A stretch of DNA of 64,000 nt from UBA6016 sp964568395 (GTDB lineage: Bacteria; Campylobacterota; Campylobacteria; Campylobacterales; UBA6016). Made by a program: the position numbers and the translations under genes. The stretch lies in contig CAZMPN010000001.1 of NCBI GenBank assembly GCA_964568395.1, positions 1 through 64,000 on the forward strand. Reading direction: 5' to 3'. Each line of letters begins with the position of its first letter. The first letter of the stretch is position 1. The notes beneath the pieces are model-generated. The model was not told the origin of the DNA. It did no database searches and worked only from the letters and a program-made list of their open reading frames with translations. This document shows positions 9,219-18,006 of this stretch, in pieces.

Positions 9219-10291
9219 TCGATACCTTTCACAAAACTTCCGAGCCACTTTATCTTATCTTCAAATCCGGCAAGTGCCTTTTTGACCTTTTCATCCCTAA
9301 TGTGTCCGTCAAAATCTATATAGAAAATATAGCTGAACCCCTCGTCCTTTGCCGGCCTGGACTCTATTTTTGAGAGATTGATGCCTGACTGCTCGAAGCT
9401 AGACAAAAACTTGGCCAGCGCCCCCGGAGTATTATCCAGACGCACCAATACCGAGCTTTTATCGTTTCCGCTAGGGGAATTTTCAAAATCGCTTATTATT
9501 ACGAATCTCGTTTCGTTGTAGCCGTTGTCTTCTATATGCTCATACATAACCGGCAGATTGTAAAGCTTTGCGGCGATATGCGAACAGATTGCCGCGCTCG
9601 TCTCGTCCTCGCTCGCCAGCTGGGCGGCTTTAGCGGTGGAGGCTATAGGAATCAGCTGTACGTTGTCTAGCCCGCTCTCTCTCAAAAATTCGCCGCACTG
9701 GCCGAATGCGACGTCTTTTGAATATATCTTTTTTATGTGCGACATATGGGCGGCCCTTGTGGCAAGCGAATGGCTAATCTTCATGGACATCTCCGCCACT
9801 ATCTTAAGATGGCTGCGGCCGAGCAAGTCTATGGACTCCCCGACGATTCCTTCTATGTTGTTCTCTATCGGTATTACGCCGTATTTCGCTTTTTTGCTCT
9901 CTACCGCACGAAATACGGAGGCTATCGTCGACATAGGCAGATATTCCGATATTTGGCCGAATCTGCTCTCCGCGGCCTGATGGGTAAACGTCCCTTCCGG
10001 CCCTAGATATGCAACGGTTTCAGGCTTTTCTATATTTCTAGATACCGCGAAAATCTCCAGGAATATAGCTTCTATAGCCTCGGCATTCAGAGCCCCGCCG
10101 CTCTCCAAGCTCTGTTTTGATAGTCTGGAGAGTATCTCTTTTTCCCGCTCCGGCCTATAGATGCTTTTATCTTCGCTGGCATGCTTAATCCTGCCTACCT
10201 CTTTTACAAGCTCCATTCTGGCGTTTAGAAGCGATAGCAGTTTGTCGTCTATCTCGTCTATCTTGCCTCTTATCTCTTTTAGGTCGGCCAC
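9215..10291 (-). CDS. pheA: Bifunctional chorismate mutase/prephenate dehydratase (P-protein)
   Basis: Converts chorismate to prephenate and then to phenylpyruvate. Residues 1 to about 90 are a helical chorismate mutase domain (IDEIDDKLLSLLNARMELV). The dehydratase domain begins near 93 with VAYLGPEGTFTHQAA and holds GVIPIENNIEG. A C-terminal ACT domain with ESRPAKDEGFSYIFYIDFDGH gives phenylalanine feedback. Length is 358 residues. Start is GTG at 10291, three bases from the preceding stop. The next gene overlaps by ATGA. Confidence 0.96.
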   Translation of the reverse strand: MADLKEIRGKIDEIDDKLLSLLNARMELVKEVGRIKHASEDKSIYRPEREKEILSRLSKQSLESGGALNAEAIEAIFLEIFAVSRNIEKPETVAYLGPEGTFTHQAAESRFGQISEYLPMSTIASVFRAVESKKAKYGVIPIENNIEGIVGESIDLLGRSHLKIVAEMSMKISHSLATRAAHMSHIKKIYSKDVAFGQCGEFLRESGLDNVQLIPIASTAKAAQLASEDETSAAICSHIAAKLYNLPVMYEHIEDNGYNETRFVIISDFENSPSGNDKSSVLVRLDNTPGALAKFLSSFEQSGINLSKIESRPAKDEGFSYIFYIDFDGHIRDEKVKKALAGFEDKIKWLGSFVKGIE

Positions 10292-10293
10292 TA

Positions 10294-11049
10294 CTATATC
10301 CTTATATCAGCTATGCTGGAATAAACCGCATCCGGCTGCTCGTCGTCTTTTAAGAAAGGAAGTATCTGTTCTTTTTTATCATACTTGCCGCTGAGCACCA
10401 AGACCGTTTTCATATCCATCTTCTTCGCTCCGATAAGATCGCCTATCGCATCGTCGCTAATTACGGTAACCGTGCTTTTATCTTTTGAGCCGAGCATCGA
10501 GAGGGCCTTTTTGTAAAAGTCGCAGCTAGGCTTGCCGACCGTCTTCGCCTTCACCCCGGTAGCAAACTCCAAAGCCTTCGCGATAGCGCCGAGTCCCGGA
10601 TATTTCCTGCCGTTTTTAGCGTATACGGCGGTCGCATGCATCGCTATTAGCTTGGCTCCGCCCTGTATGATTTCGACGGCCGTAGCCATGTCGTCGTAAC
10701 TTAGGTTTTCCTTTAGTGATATTACCAAAAAATCGGGTTTTTCGCTAAAAACATACCCTTGGTTTTTTAGAGCCTCCACGAAATTGTCGCTGCCTATCGC
10801 CGCTATCGTTTTGTTGCCGACGTAGCTTTTTAGGCACATAAGCGGGTCGATATAAGCCTCGTCGCTAAAAGAAAAACCGAGCCCCCTTAGATAGCCTTTG
10901 AACTCTTCGGAGGGGAGCTTGGTGTTATTCGTTATCAAAACATACGGGATTTCTTTGCTGTTTAACGAATCTATGAACTCTATCGCCCCTTTGATCGGCT
11001 CTCTTTTTTTATCGTCAATCAGCGTTCCTTGAATATCAACCAGATACAA
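10294..11049 (-). CDS. HAD-family hydrolase (NagD-like subfamily IIA) with altered motif I
   Basis: A 251-residue HAD protein with the subfamily IIA layout: motif I at residues 5-9, motif II ITNNTK, a cap region, and motif IV around VISDDAIGDLIGAKK. It matches by position Cj0315 of C. jejuni, between lysA and pheA. Motif I reads D5-I-Q-G-T rather than DxDGT: the nucleophile is kept but the second Asp, the general acid/base of phosphatases, is Gln. Ordinary phosphomonoesterase activity is therefore doubtful and the substrate unknown. Start is TTG at 11049. Confidence 0.8.
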   Translation of the reverse strand: MYLVDIQGTLIDDKKREPIKGAIEFIDSLNSKEIPYVLITNNTKLPSEEFKGYLRGLGFSFSDEAYIDPLMCLKSYVGNKTIAAIGSDNFVEALKNQGYVFSEKPDFLVISLKENLSYDDMATAVEIIQGGAKLIAMHATAVYAKNGRKYPGLGAIAKALEFATGVKAKTVGKPSCDFYKKALSMLGSKDKSTVTVISDDAIGDLIGAKKMDMKTVLVLSGKYDKKEQILPFLKDDEQPDAVYSSIADIRI

Positions 11050-11064
11050 CTTCTAACTACTTCC

Positions 11065-12267
11065 TTACCTCAAAAAATCTTTTTCCAGAGCAATTAGATT
11101 TTCAAAGCTCTCTCTTTGCCTAATCACCCTGTCTTCACCGCCTTCAACCGCCACTTCCGCGGCTCTCGGCCTTGTGTTGTAGTTGGAGCTCATAGAAAAA
11201 CCGTACGAGCCGGCGCTCTTGATTACGACCAAATCGCCGTGCGCCGTTTCTGCAAGCTCTTCGTCCTTCGCAAAAAAGTCGCCGCTCTCGCATACCGGAC
11301 CCACTATGTCCGCCTTGGATTTGACGCTCTCTTTTCCGACGACCTCTACGCCGTGGAACGCTTCATAGAGCGTAGGCCTTATAAGATCGTTCATAGCGCC
11401 GTCCACGATTACGAATCTTTTGGCCTTGCTCGTTTTTTCGTATAGCACTTTTGTCAGGAAATATCCGCCGTTCGCGGTCATAAACCTGCCCGGCTCGCAT
11501 ACGATGGTAACATCGGTGCCGCTAAGGGTGGAGAGTATCGCCTGCGCATAATCATAAGGCGCGATGGTCTCTTCGTTATCGTATACCACGCCTAGACCGC
11601 CGCCGACATCGAAAAATTTTATATCTATTTTAAGGGCCAAAAGCGCCTTTAAAAGCTCGGAAACTTTTTGCGCCGCTTCATATATAGGCTCAAGCTCGGT
11701 TAGCTGGCTACCGATATGGAAATGGATGCCTACTGGCTCCAAATGGGCGCTTTTGCCGGCGTACGCATACATCTTTTTGGCTATCTCTATATCTACGCCG
11801 AACTTGTTTTCTGTAAGTCCCGTAGAGATGTAAGGATGTGTCCTAGGGTCGATGTCAGGGTTTACGCGCACGCTAATCCTGGCTTTCTTGCCCATCTTTC
11901 TAGCTATCTCTTCGACACGCAGCATCTCCGCTTCGCTCTCAAGATTCAAAAAGAGGATATCCTCTTTTAGCGCCTCTTCTATCTCGTCGTCTCTTTTGCC
12001 GACACCCGAGAAAATAATCTTATATTTAGGAACGCCCGCCATAAGCGCGCGCTTTACTTCGCCTATGGATACGCAGTCCGCTCCCGCGCCTAGATCCGCA
12101 AACAGTTTGATTACGCTTAGGTTGGAGTTCGCTTTTACCGCATAGCAGATAAGCGACTTTCTGCCGGAAAACGCCTCTTTTAGCTCTTCGTATCTGGATT
12201 TGAAATGGTCAAAATCGTATACGTATAGCGGAGTGCCGTACTTTGCGGCGAGTGATGAAAAATCCAT
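11065..12267 (-). CDS. lysA: Diaminopimelate decarboxylase
   Basis: Last step of lysine synthesis: PLP-dependent decarboxylation of meso-diaminopimelate. The PLP lysine is in CYAVKANSN. HFHIGSQ, the glycine loop DVGGGLGV, CEPGRF and the catalytic CESGDFFAKD segment are all present. With the ATG at 12267 (protein begins MDFSSLAAKYG) it has 400 residues; an ATG at 12279 would add four residues and is also possible. It appears to head the lysA-to-dxs transcript, because a terminator lies just upstream. Confidence 0.95.
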   Translation of the reverse strand: MDFSSLAAKYGTPLYVYDFDHFKSRYEELKEAFSGRKSLICYAVKANSNLSVIKLFADLGAGADCVSIGEVKRALMAGVPKYKIIFSGVGKRDDEIEEALKEDILFLNLESEAEMLRVEEIARKMGKKARISVRVNPDIDPRTHPYISTGLTENKFGVDIEIAKKMYAYAGKSAHLEPVGIHFHIGSQLTELEPIYEAAQKVSELLKALLALKIDIKFFDVGGGLGVVYDNEETIAPYDYAQAILSTLSGTDVTIVCEPGRFMTANGGYFLTKVLYEKTSKAKRFVIVDGAMNDLIRPTLYEAFHGVEVVGKESVKSKADIVGPVCESGDFFAKDEELAETAHGDLVVIKSAGSYGFSMSSNYNTRPRAAEVAVEGGEDRVIRQRESFENLIALEKDFLR

Positions 12268-12310
12268 AAAAATCCCCATTTTCCTTAAAAAAATTACGAA
12301 ATTATTGCGA

Positions 12311-12328
12311 AAAAGCGTTTAAACGCTT
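12311..12328 (-). terminator. Intrinsic terminator overlapping the AI-2E permease stop codon
   Basis: AAGCGTTTAAACGCTT at 12313-12328 is a perfect palindrome. On the minus strand it is followed by TTTCGC, giving a stem with a short U run. Its first bases are part of the permease stop codon (12329-12327). It separates the panB-ruvB-permease unit from lysA. Confidence 0.6.
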
Positions 12329-13388
12329 AGAACTTCGGCTCTTCCATGGAGCCTTGCTTGTTTCTTTTTAGCATGTCGTAAATTTTTAGAAGAGAGATAA
12401 ACAGAGCCGTAACGGCAGGCCCCAAAATAATCCCCCAAAACCCGTACGTCGAGATACCGGCGAGAATCGCGAAAAATATCAGAAGCGAGTTGATTTTTGT
12501 TTGCGTCCGCACTAGATATTTGCTGATAAAGTCGATAATCACCGGCTTTACGAAAGTATCCGCGACAAGCGATATAACGACGACCGTATAGAGCGCCACT
12601 ATGACGGCGTTTGCCGTATTGCCGAGAGAAAACTCGTAGACCGCAACCGGAACCCACATAATCGCGCCGCCGATCACCGGAACGAGAGAGGCGAAGCTGT
12701 ACGCGATCCCCATAAAAAACGGATCATACCCCAGATACCAAGCCACAAGCGAGAATAGCACACCCTGAAATATGGCGTTAAAAAGAGTCGAGTAAAGCAC
12801 GACGCTCATCGTCTGGCCCATCTCGTCGAATATCATCTGGCTGTCTTCGCCTTTTAGCGGCAACACTCTTTTGAAAAATAGGAGTATCTGCTTGCCGTAG
12901 AGGTTTGCAAAGAAATAAAACACAAGGATAAGAACCATGTTGGAAAAAAACCTGAGGCTTCCCTGTCCGACTCTCTCCAACATCTCAAAACCGCGGGCTA
13001 TATAATCCTCGTATTTTACGTTGTGTAGATAGCCGACAATCATCTCTTTGTATGAAGCCGGGATAATCTCCAAAGACTGGACGTTTAACACAAACAGGTT
13101 TTTTACGCGTTCAAAAAACGCCAAATCCACGTTTTGCAAAATCTCCGCAATCTTGAAAACGAAGTAGACCATAGGAATAAGCACCAAAGCGGCCAGCAAA
13201 ATCGTCAAAAACAAAGAGGCCAAAAACGAGCTGTGCAATCTAAGGGTCAATCTATAATTCGTAGCCGAAGTCGCAATCGAGAGCAGCCCGGCTATGACTA
13301 TATCAAGCAAGAAGGAGTGATATAGTACGCCTATCCAGTAGATCGCAACAACAAAAACGATATGCAAAAAATTAATCGGGCTTATCAT
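12327..13388 (-). CDS. AI-2E family (PerM/YdiK-type) membrane protein
   Basis: Polytopic inner-membrane protein of 353 residues with about seven or eight hydrophobic segments. The central soluble part and the later membrane segments with YSFASLVPVIGGAIMWVP and WGIILGPAVTALF are typical of the AI-2E transporter superfamily, whose members are proposed exporters or ion antiporters. The specific substrate cannot be read from sequence. ATG at 13388, three bases downstream of ruvB, so the genes are probably co-transcribed. Confidence 0.88.
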   Translation of the reverse strand: MISPINFLHIVFVVAIYWIGVLYHSFLLDIVIAGLLSIATSATNYRLTLRLHSSFLASLFLTILLAALVLIPMVYFVFKIAEILQNVDLAFFERVKNLFVLNVQSLEIIPASYKEMIVGYLHNVKYEDYIARGFEMLERVGQGSLRFFSNMVLILVFYFFANLYGKQILLFFKRVLPLKGEDSQMIFDEMGQTMSVVLYSTLFNAIFQGVLFSLVAWYLGYDPFFMGIAYSFASLVPVIGGAIMWVPVAVYEFSLGNTANAVIVALYTVVVISLVADTFVKPVIIDFISKYLVRTQTKINSLLIFFAILAGISTYGFWGIILGPAVTALFISLLKIYDMLKRNKQGSMEEPKF

Positions 13389-13391
13389 CGT

Positions 13392-14408
13392 CTAGTCCAA
13401 GTCAAAAATATTTTGGGTCTGAATCCTCGGCAGCCCGAGCGCGTCAAACGTCTTAAATGTCGCCATCCTGCCTCTTGCCGTCCTCTCTAAGAAGCCGTTC
13501 GCAAGAAGATAGGGCTCGTATACGTCCTCTATCGTATCGCTATCCTCGCTAAGAGCCGCCGATAGCGTATTTAGGCCAAGAGGTTTACCGCCCGACTGAG
13601 CCAACAAAGAGAGAAGTTTTAAATCCATCTCGTCAAAACCGTATTCGTTTATTCCAAGCTCGTTAAGAGCCTCTTTTGCGGTCGCAAAAACTATTCTTTC
13701 TTCGTTTTTGTAATCCGAAAAATCCCGCACCCTTTTAAGCAGCCTTAGCGCAATCCTAGGCGTTCCGCGCGAGCGCGAAGCTATCTCATTTGCAGCTTTG
13801 TCGTCGCACTCTTTACCAAGCTTCATTCCGGCGTTTTGTACTATTTTAGAAAGCTCGGCATGGTCATAAAACTGCATACGAAAGTGCATTCCAAACCTAT
13901 CACGAAGGGGGGAACTAAGCATTCCGGCCCTCGTGGTGGCTCCTATCAGGGTAAACCTTGGTATATCTATTTTTACCGTCTGAGCCGCAGGACCGCTGCC
14001 TATTACTATATCGAGGCGAAAATCCTCCATCGCCGAATAGAGCACCTCCTCGATGGCGCTTGAGAGTCTATGTATCTCATCGATAAATAAAACGTCGCCC
14101 TCGCTTAGATTGGTTAGTATCGCGGCAAGATCCCCGCTCTTTTCTATCATCGGCCCGGCCGTAACCTTCAAGTTTGCGCCCATACGGGAGCTTATGAGCG
14201 AAGACATCGTCGTCTTGCCAAGCCCCGGGGGGCCGAAAAAGAGTATATGGTCAAGCGGCTCGGAGCGTTTCTTTGCGGCTTCTATCGAGATATTTAGGAC
14301 TTTTTTTATTTTTTCCTGTCCGATGTACTCGTCCCATGCCGAAGGCCTGAGGCTTTTTTCAATCTCGTTTTCGAATTCGAATTTTTCTACTTCTACGATT
14401 CGCTGCAC
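13392..14408 (-). CDS. ruvB: Holliday junction branch-migration helicase RuvB
   Basis: AAA+ motor that drives Holliday junction migration with RuvA. The 338 residues have Walker A GPPGLGKT (59-66), Walker B FIDEIHRL, sensor 1 IGATTRAG, the arginine-bearing LRDRFG and a winged-helix C-terminus. Start is GTG at 14408, directly after the panB stop codon. panB and ruvB are also neighbours in Helicobacter. Confidence 0.97.
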   Translation of the reverse strand: MQRIVEVEKFEFENEIEKSLRPSAWDEYIGQEKIKKVLNISIEAAKKRSEPLDHILFFGPPGLGKTTMSSLISSRMGANLKVTAGPMIEKSGDLAAILTNLSEGDVLFIDEIHRLSSAIEEVLYSAMEDFRLDIVIGSGPAAQTVKIDIPRFTLIGATTRAGMLSSPLRDRFGMHFRMQFYDHAELSKIVQNAGMKLGKECDDKAANEIASRSRGTPRIALRLLKRVRDFSDYKNEERIVFATAKEALNELGINEYGFDEMDLKLLSLLAQSGGKPLGLNTLSAALSEDSDTIEDVYEPYLLANGFLERTARGRMATFKTFDALGLPRIQTQNIFDLD

Positions 14409-15170
14409 TTAGTAGCTCTCTTTTTGGCTTGGGAAATCCCCCGATGACACGTCGTTTTTAAAGCGCAAAAACGCTTCTTTCGCCAAAAGTGCCCCGTCCA
14501 TATATTTTCGAACGAACTTTGGCGTAAACTCTTCGAAAAAACCAAGCATGTCGGACCAGACAAGCACCTGCGCGTCGCAATTTACGCCCGACCCTATCCC
14601 TATCGTGGGAATTTTCAGCGCCCCGGTTATCTCTTTTGCCGCATCCGCCTTTACGCCCTCGAGCACAACAGCCAAGGCTCCGGCCTCTTCAACAGCCTTT
14701 GCGTCGGCAAGAAGTTTTCTTATCTCGTCGTCGTTCTTGCCTTTTATTTTGTAGCCGCCCTCTATTCTGACGGATTGCGGCGTGAGTCCTATATGTCCGA
14801 CTACGGCGACCTTATTCTTAGTCAGATGCTCGATAATTTCGGCTTTTTCCTCTCCGCCTTCTAGCTTTACGGCAAACGCCTTGGTCTCTCTATATACTCT
14901 AACGGCGTTTTTGAGGGCAGTCTCTGTGTCCATCTCGCTTCCAAAAGGCATATCAAATATTATCTTGGCATCAGGCGCGCCTCTGCCGACCGCCTTTGTA
15001 TGGTATATCATCTCGTCCATGCCAATGGAGAGCGTATCGGAGTGGCCGCCAAAACTCATAGCCAGAGAGTCTCCGACCAGTATCATATCGGCGTACGGCG
15101 CTATAAGTCTGGCGAACAGCGCGTCGTAAGCCGTAATGACTGTGGATTTTTTGCCTTTTTCTAGTGACAA
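14409..15170 (-). CDS. panB: 3-methyl-2-oxobutanoate hydroxymethyltransferase
   Basis: First committed step of pantothenate synthesis: adds a hydroxymethyl group from methylene-tetrahydrofolate to alpha-ketoisovalerate. The 253 residues form the expected barrel with VGDSLAMSFGGHSDTL (metal and substrate site), VKLEGG, GHIGLTPQ and IPTIGIGSG. Start is TTG at 15170 with AGGA upstream. panC lies at 29.2-30.0 kb, so the pathway genes are split. Confidence 0.95.
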   Translation of the reverse strand: MSLEKGKKSTVITAYDALFARLIAPYADMILVGDSLAMSFGGHSDTLSIGMDEMIYHTKAVGRGAPDAKIIFDMPFGSEMDTETALKNAVRVYRETKAFAVKLEGGEEKAEIIEHLTKNKVAVVGHIGLTPQSVRIEGGYKIKGKNDDEIRKLLADAKAVEEAGALAVVLEGVKADAAKEITGALKIPTIGIGSGVNCDAQVLVWSDMLGFFEEFTPKFVRKYMDGALLAKEAFLRFKNDVSSGDFPSQKESY

Positions 15171-15235
15171 GGTATTTCCTTAAACTTTAGCATTTATCGT
15201 TAATTTTACCCTAAGAAACAAAAAACTTTTTTTGA

Positions 15236-15241
15236 TAAAAT
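15236..15241 (+). promoter_or_regulatory. Candidate -10 element for tal
   Basis: TAAAAT, preceded by TTTTTTGA in a T-rich tract, lies 24 bases before the transaldolase ATG. Campylobacterota promoters rely mainly on the -10 box and AT-rich upstream DNA. Position is plausible; there is no direct evidence of a start site. Confidence 0.35.
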
Positions 15242-15264
15242 GAAAACAAAAAAGGCTATTTTCC

Positions 15265-16230
15265 ATGTTCGTAAAAGATATAAACTTTTCACTGTGGCTT
15301 GATTTTATCGAAAGAGACTACATTAAAAACGAGTTTAGAAAACTGATAAAAAACGGCGAGGTAAACGGCGCGACAAGCAACCCCGCGATTTTTAAAAACG
15401 CCATACTTACAAGTCCGGCTTACAAATCAAGACTCTCCGAACTAGGCGGCAAAAGCGCGAAAGAGAAGTATGAAGCTCTGGCAAAAGAGGACATAAAAGA
15501 GGCGGCGATAGCACTAAGGCCGCTATACGACAACGGCGACGACGGCTTTGTAAGCATCGAGATAGACCCATTCCTATCGTCTTCGGTAGAAGATAGCGTA
15601 GCCGAAGGCGTCAGACTGTTTGAAGAGATAAACGAACCGAACGTGATGATAAAAGTCCCGGCTACGAAAGAGGGGTATAAAATCATAGAGGAGCTCGCAA
15701 AAAGAGAGATAAACGTCAATGCGACGCTAATATTCGGACTTGAACAAACGAAGGGCGTAATGGACGCTATCAAAGCAAGCGGAGCGAAAAAAGCGAAATT
15801 CGTAATCTCCGTATTCGTAAGCCGATTCGATAGACTGCTAAACCCCTCTCTCCCGGCAGAAATTCAAAACAGAGTGGGCGTCATGGGCGCAGCGGCACAC
15901 TACAATCTAGTAGAGAGCTATGGCCTGCCGAACGTAAAAACGCTGTTTGCCAGCACGGGCGTAAAAGGAAACGATTTGGCGCCGCACTACTACGTAGACG
16001 AACTAATAGCTCCAAACTCGGTCAATACGGCTCCGCTAGATACGGTAGCGGCGGCGATGGCAAACTCCGCAAAAACACCAAAGCTGCCTATTTCTCAGGG
16101 TGAAATAGATGACTTTTTCGCAAAACTGGAACAACACGTAGATTTCAAAAAAACGTGCGACGAGCTTTTGGCGGACGGCTTAAAACAGTTTGAAGCCGCA
16201 TTCAAAGAGATACTTGACGAACTAGCGTAG
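15265..16230 (+). CDS. tal: Transaldolase
   Basis: Pentose-phosphate pathway enzyme exchanging a dihydroxyacetone unit between sugar phosphates. The Schiff-base lysine lies in VMIKVPATKEG, and NGATSNPAIF and NVNATLIFGLEQ are conserved barrel segments. Length is 321 residues, normal for this subfamily. It starts with ATG and is followed after 11 bases by pilT, so the two may share a transcript. Confidence 0.95.
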   Translation: MFVKDINFSLWLDFIERDYIKNEFRKLIKNGEVNGATSNPAIFKNAILTSPAYKSRLSELGGKSAKEKYEALAKEDIKEAAIALRPLYDNGDDGFVSIEIDPFLSSSVEDSVAEGVRLFEEINEPNVMIKVPATKEGYKIIEELAKREINVNATLIFGLEQTKGVMDAIKASGAKKAKFVISVFVSRFDRLLNPSLPAEIQNRVGVMGAAAHYNLVESYGLPNVKTLFASTGVKGNDLAPHYYVDELIAPNSVNTAPLDTVAAAMANSAKTPKLPISQGEIDDFFAKLEQHVDFKKTCDELLADGLKQFEAAFKEILDELA

Positions 16231-16241
16231 GAGAATTACCG

Positions 16242-17414
16242 ATGGAACAGCCGCGAAGCTCCCAATTCGACGACAAGCAAATACCGATATTAAAGTCGTA
16301 TCTAAACAAGCTGGTTGAGCTTGGCGGCAGCGATTTGCACCTAAAGGCGCTCGGCTGCCCGCATGCAAGAATACAAGGCGAGATAACACCGATATCCGAA
16401 GACATACTCGGCAGAGACGACATGATGACGCTTGCCAAGGAGATGCTAAGGGGCAGGTTTACAGAATTCGTACAGCAAAAAGAGATAGACCTCACCTTTC
16501 GCCTTAGCGACGAATACCGCTTCAGGGTAAATATGTTTTTCCAAAAAGACGGCGTCGGTATGGTATTTAGAACCATTCCTGTAAAAATACTGACCGTCGA
16601 CGACCTAAAAATGCCCCAGAGCATCAAAGGCTTCAAAGACGCGGAAAGGGGACTGATACTCGTCACGGGTGTTACCGGAAGCGGTAAATCCACGACTCTG
16701 GCGGCGATAATAGATCTCATCAATTCAAACAGAAAAAAACATATCATTACGATAGAAGATCCGATAGAGTTTATACACAAAGACAAACTCTCCGTTATAA
16801 ACCAAAGAAGTATCGGCGAGGATACGCTCTCATTCTCAAACGCACTTAGAAGCGCTCTTCGCGAAGACCCCGACGTAATACTGGTCGGTGAAATGAGAGA
16901 CCTTGAGACCGTGGAGATAGCGCTCCATGCGGCTGAAACAGGCCATCTGGTGCTCTCTACGCTTCACACCGCAGATACGAAAGAGACGATAAACAGGATA
17001 GTCGGCATGTTTCCGACCAACGAGCAAAACCGCATCAGAGGGGCGCTATCTAGCGTACTGCACGGGGTGCTCTCTCAAAGGCTCGTGCGAACAAAAGAGG
17101 GCAAAAGAAGGGCGGCCGTAGAGATACTGCTAAAGACCCCTAGAATCGCCGACATGATAAGAGAAAATCGCGACGGGGAGATAAAAGACGCCATAGCGGA
17201 CGGTAAAGAGATATATGGTACGCAGACGTTCGACCAGGCGCTTTTGGATCTCTACTACGACGGGGCAATATCCGAGGACGAAGCGGTGCGCAACGCCACA
17301 AGCCCGGACAATCTAAAACTTGTTATCCACGGGGTAACAGGCGTCGGAGAGAAGGCAAGAGGCAATAAGCTGGACAGCGAAAAAGAAGAAACACAGATAA
17401 AGCTAAAAATTTAA
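16242..17414 (+). CDS. pilT: PilT-type twitching/retraction ATPase
   Basis: Hexameric GspE/PilT-family ATPase that retracts type IV pili. The N-terminal GGSDLHL is followed by Walker A GVTGSGKST (143-151), the Asp box (ITIEDPIEFIH), Walker B DPDVILVGEMRD and the His box STLHTADTKETI. The retraction-ATPase region is ALRSALREDP. Its length (390) and the lack of a long N-terminal domain argue for PilT rather than the extension ATPase PilB. GGAG precedes the ATG. Other pilus-related genes here are at 24.8-26.9 kb and 59.5-62.1 kb; no PilB is seen. Confidence 0.92.
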   Translation: MEQPRSSQFDDKQIPILKSYLNKLVELGGSDLHLKALGCPHARIQGEITPISEDILGRDDMMTLAKEMLRGRFTEFVQQKEIDLTFRLSDEYRFRVNMFFQKDGVGMVFRTIPVKILTVDDLKMPQSIKGFKDAERGLILVTGVTGSGKSTTLAAIIDLINSNRKKHIITIEDPIEFIHKDKLSVINQRSIGEDTLSFSNALRSALREDPDVILVGEMRDLETVEIALHAAETGHLVLSTLHTADTKETINRIVGMFPTNEQNRIRGALSSVLHGVLSQRLVRTKEGKRRAAVEILLKTPRIADMIRENRDGEIKDAIADGKEIYGTQTFDQALLDLYYDGAISEDEAVRNATSPDNLKLVIHGVTGVGEKARGNKLDSEKEETQIKLKI

Positions 17415-17426
17415 GCCATTTTTTAT

Positions 17427-17432
17427 TATAAT
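17427..17432 (+). promoter_or_regulatory. Candidate -10 element for rplY
   Basis: TATAAT within TTTTTTATTATAATTTCG, 32 bases before the rplY ATG and just after the pilT stop. TAAGGAAA at about 17451 is the ribosome binding site. The T-rich upstream tract suits a strong Campylobacterota promoter. Confidence 0.5.
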
Positions 17433-17463
17433 TTCGTCCCAAAAAATTTTTAAGGAAAACACA

Positions 17464-18000
17464 ATGTTGGAAGGTATACTTAGAGAGAGTATCGACAAGC
17501 AAACAGTAAAAAGCTTGAGACGAGATGGTTATCTAATCGCTAATATCTATGGTAAAGGCGCTGAAAATATCCATTGTGCATTCAAAAAAAATGAGTTCGT
17601 AAAATTCATAAAAAATAAACCGTCTTTGAAATTCAAAGTAAAAGTTGGCGGCAAAGAGCACGAAGTAGTAATTCAAGACTACCAAAAAGATCCAGTAACT
17701 AGCGATCTTCTTCACGTAGACCTTAGAATCCTAAACTACGGAGAAGCTTCAATATTCCTGGTACCTGTAAAAACAACTGGAACTCCTGTGGGTCTTAAAA
17801 ATAAAGGCGTTCTTATTATGAGCAAAAGAAGAGTAAAGGTTAAATGCAAACCTGAAAATCTTCCAAACGCGATTACTATAGACGTATCTGGCCTAGACGT
17901 TGGCGATACGGTACTTGTTAGACAAATCGAGCCGCTTGAAGGCGTTGTCATAAGACACCCTGGTTCAGATGCCGTAGTCGGCGTTATGAAGGCTAAATAA
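17464..18000 (+). CDS. rplY: 50S ribosomal protein bL25 (CTC family)
   Basis: Binds 5S rRNA in the large subunit. The 178-residue protein is the long CTC form: an N-terminal bL25 domain (about 1-95, with SIDKQTVKSLRRDGYLIANIYG as its start) and a C-terminal beta domain ending in SDAVVGVMKAK. It has its own promoter-like sequence. Codon choice differs visibly from the neighbours (more CTT, GTT and ACT, fewer CTA and ATA), as expected for a highly expressed gene. rplY-pth-lptG order matches Cj0311-Cj0313. Confidence 0.94.
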   Translation: MLEGILRESIDKQTVKSLRRDGYLIANIYGKGAENIHCAFKKNEFVKFIKNKPSLKFKVKVGGKEHEVVIQDYQKDPVTSDLLHVDLRILNYGEASIFLVPVKTTGTPVGLKNKGVLIMSKRRVKVKCKPENLPNAITIDVSGLDVGDTVLVRQIEPLEGVVIRHPGSDAVVGVMKAK

Positions 18001-18006
18001 TAAGCC

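Noticed and set aside
9219..9248. Ten-residue N-terminal extension of HisC
   Set aside because: It lies inside pheA with no ribosome binding site; the ATG at 9218 gives an ATGA overlap and the conserved start.
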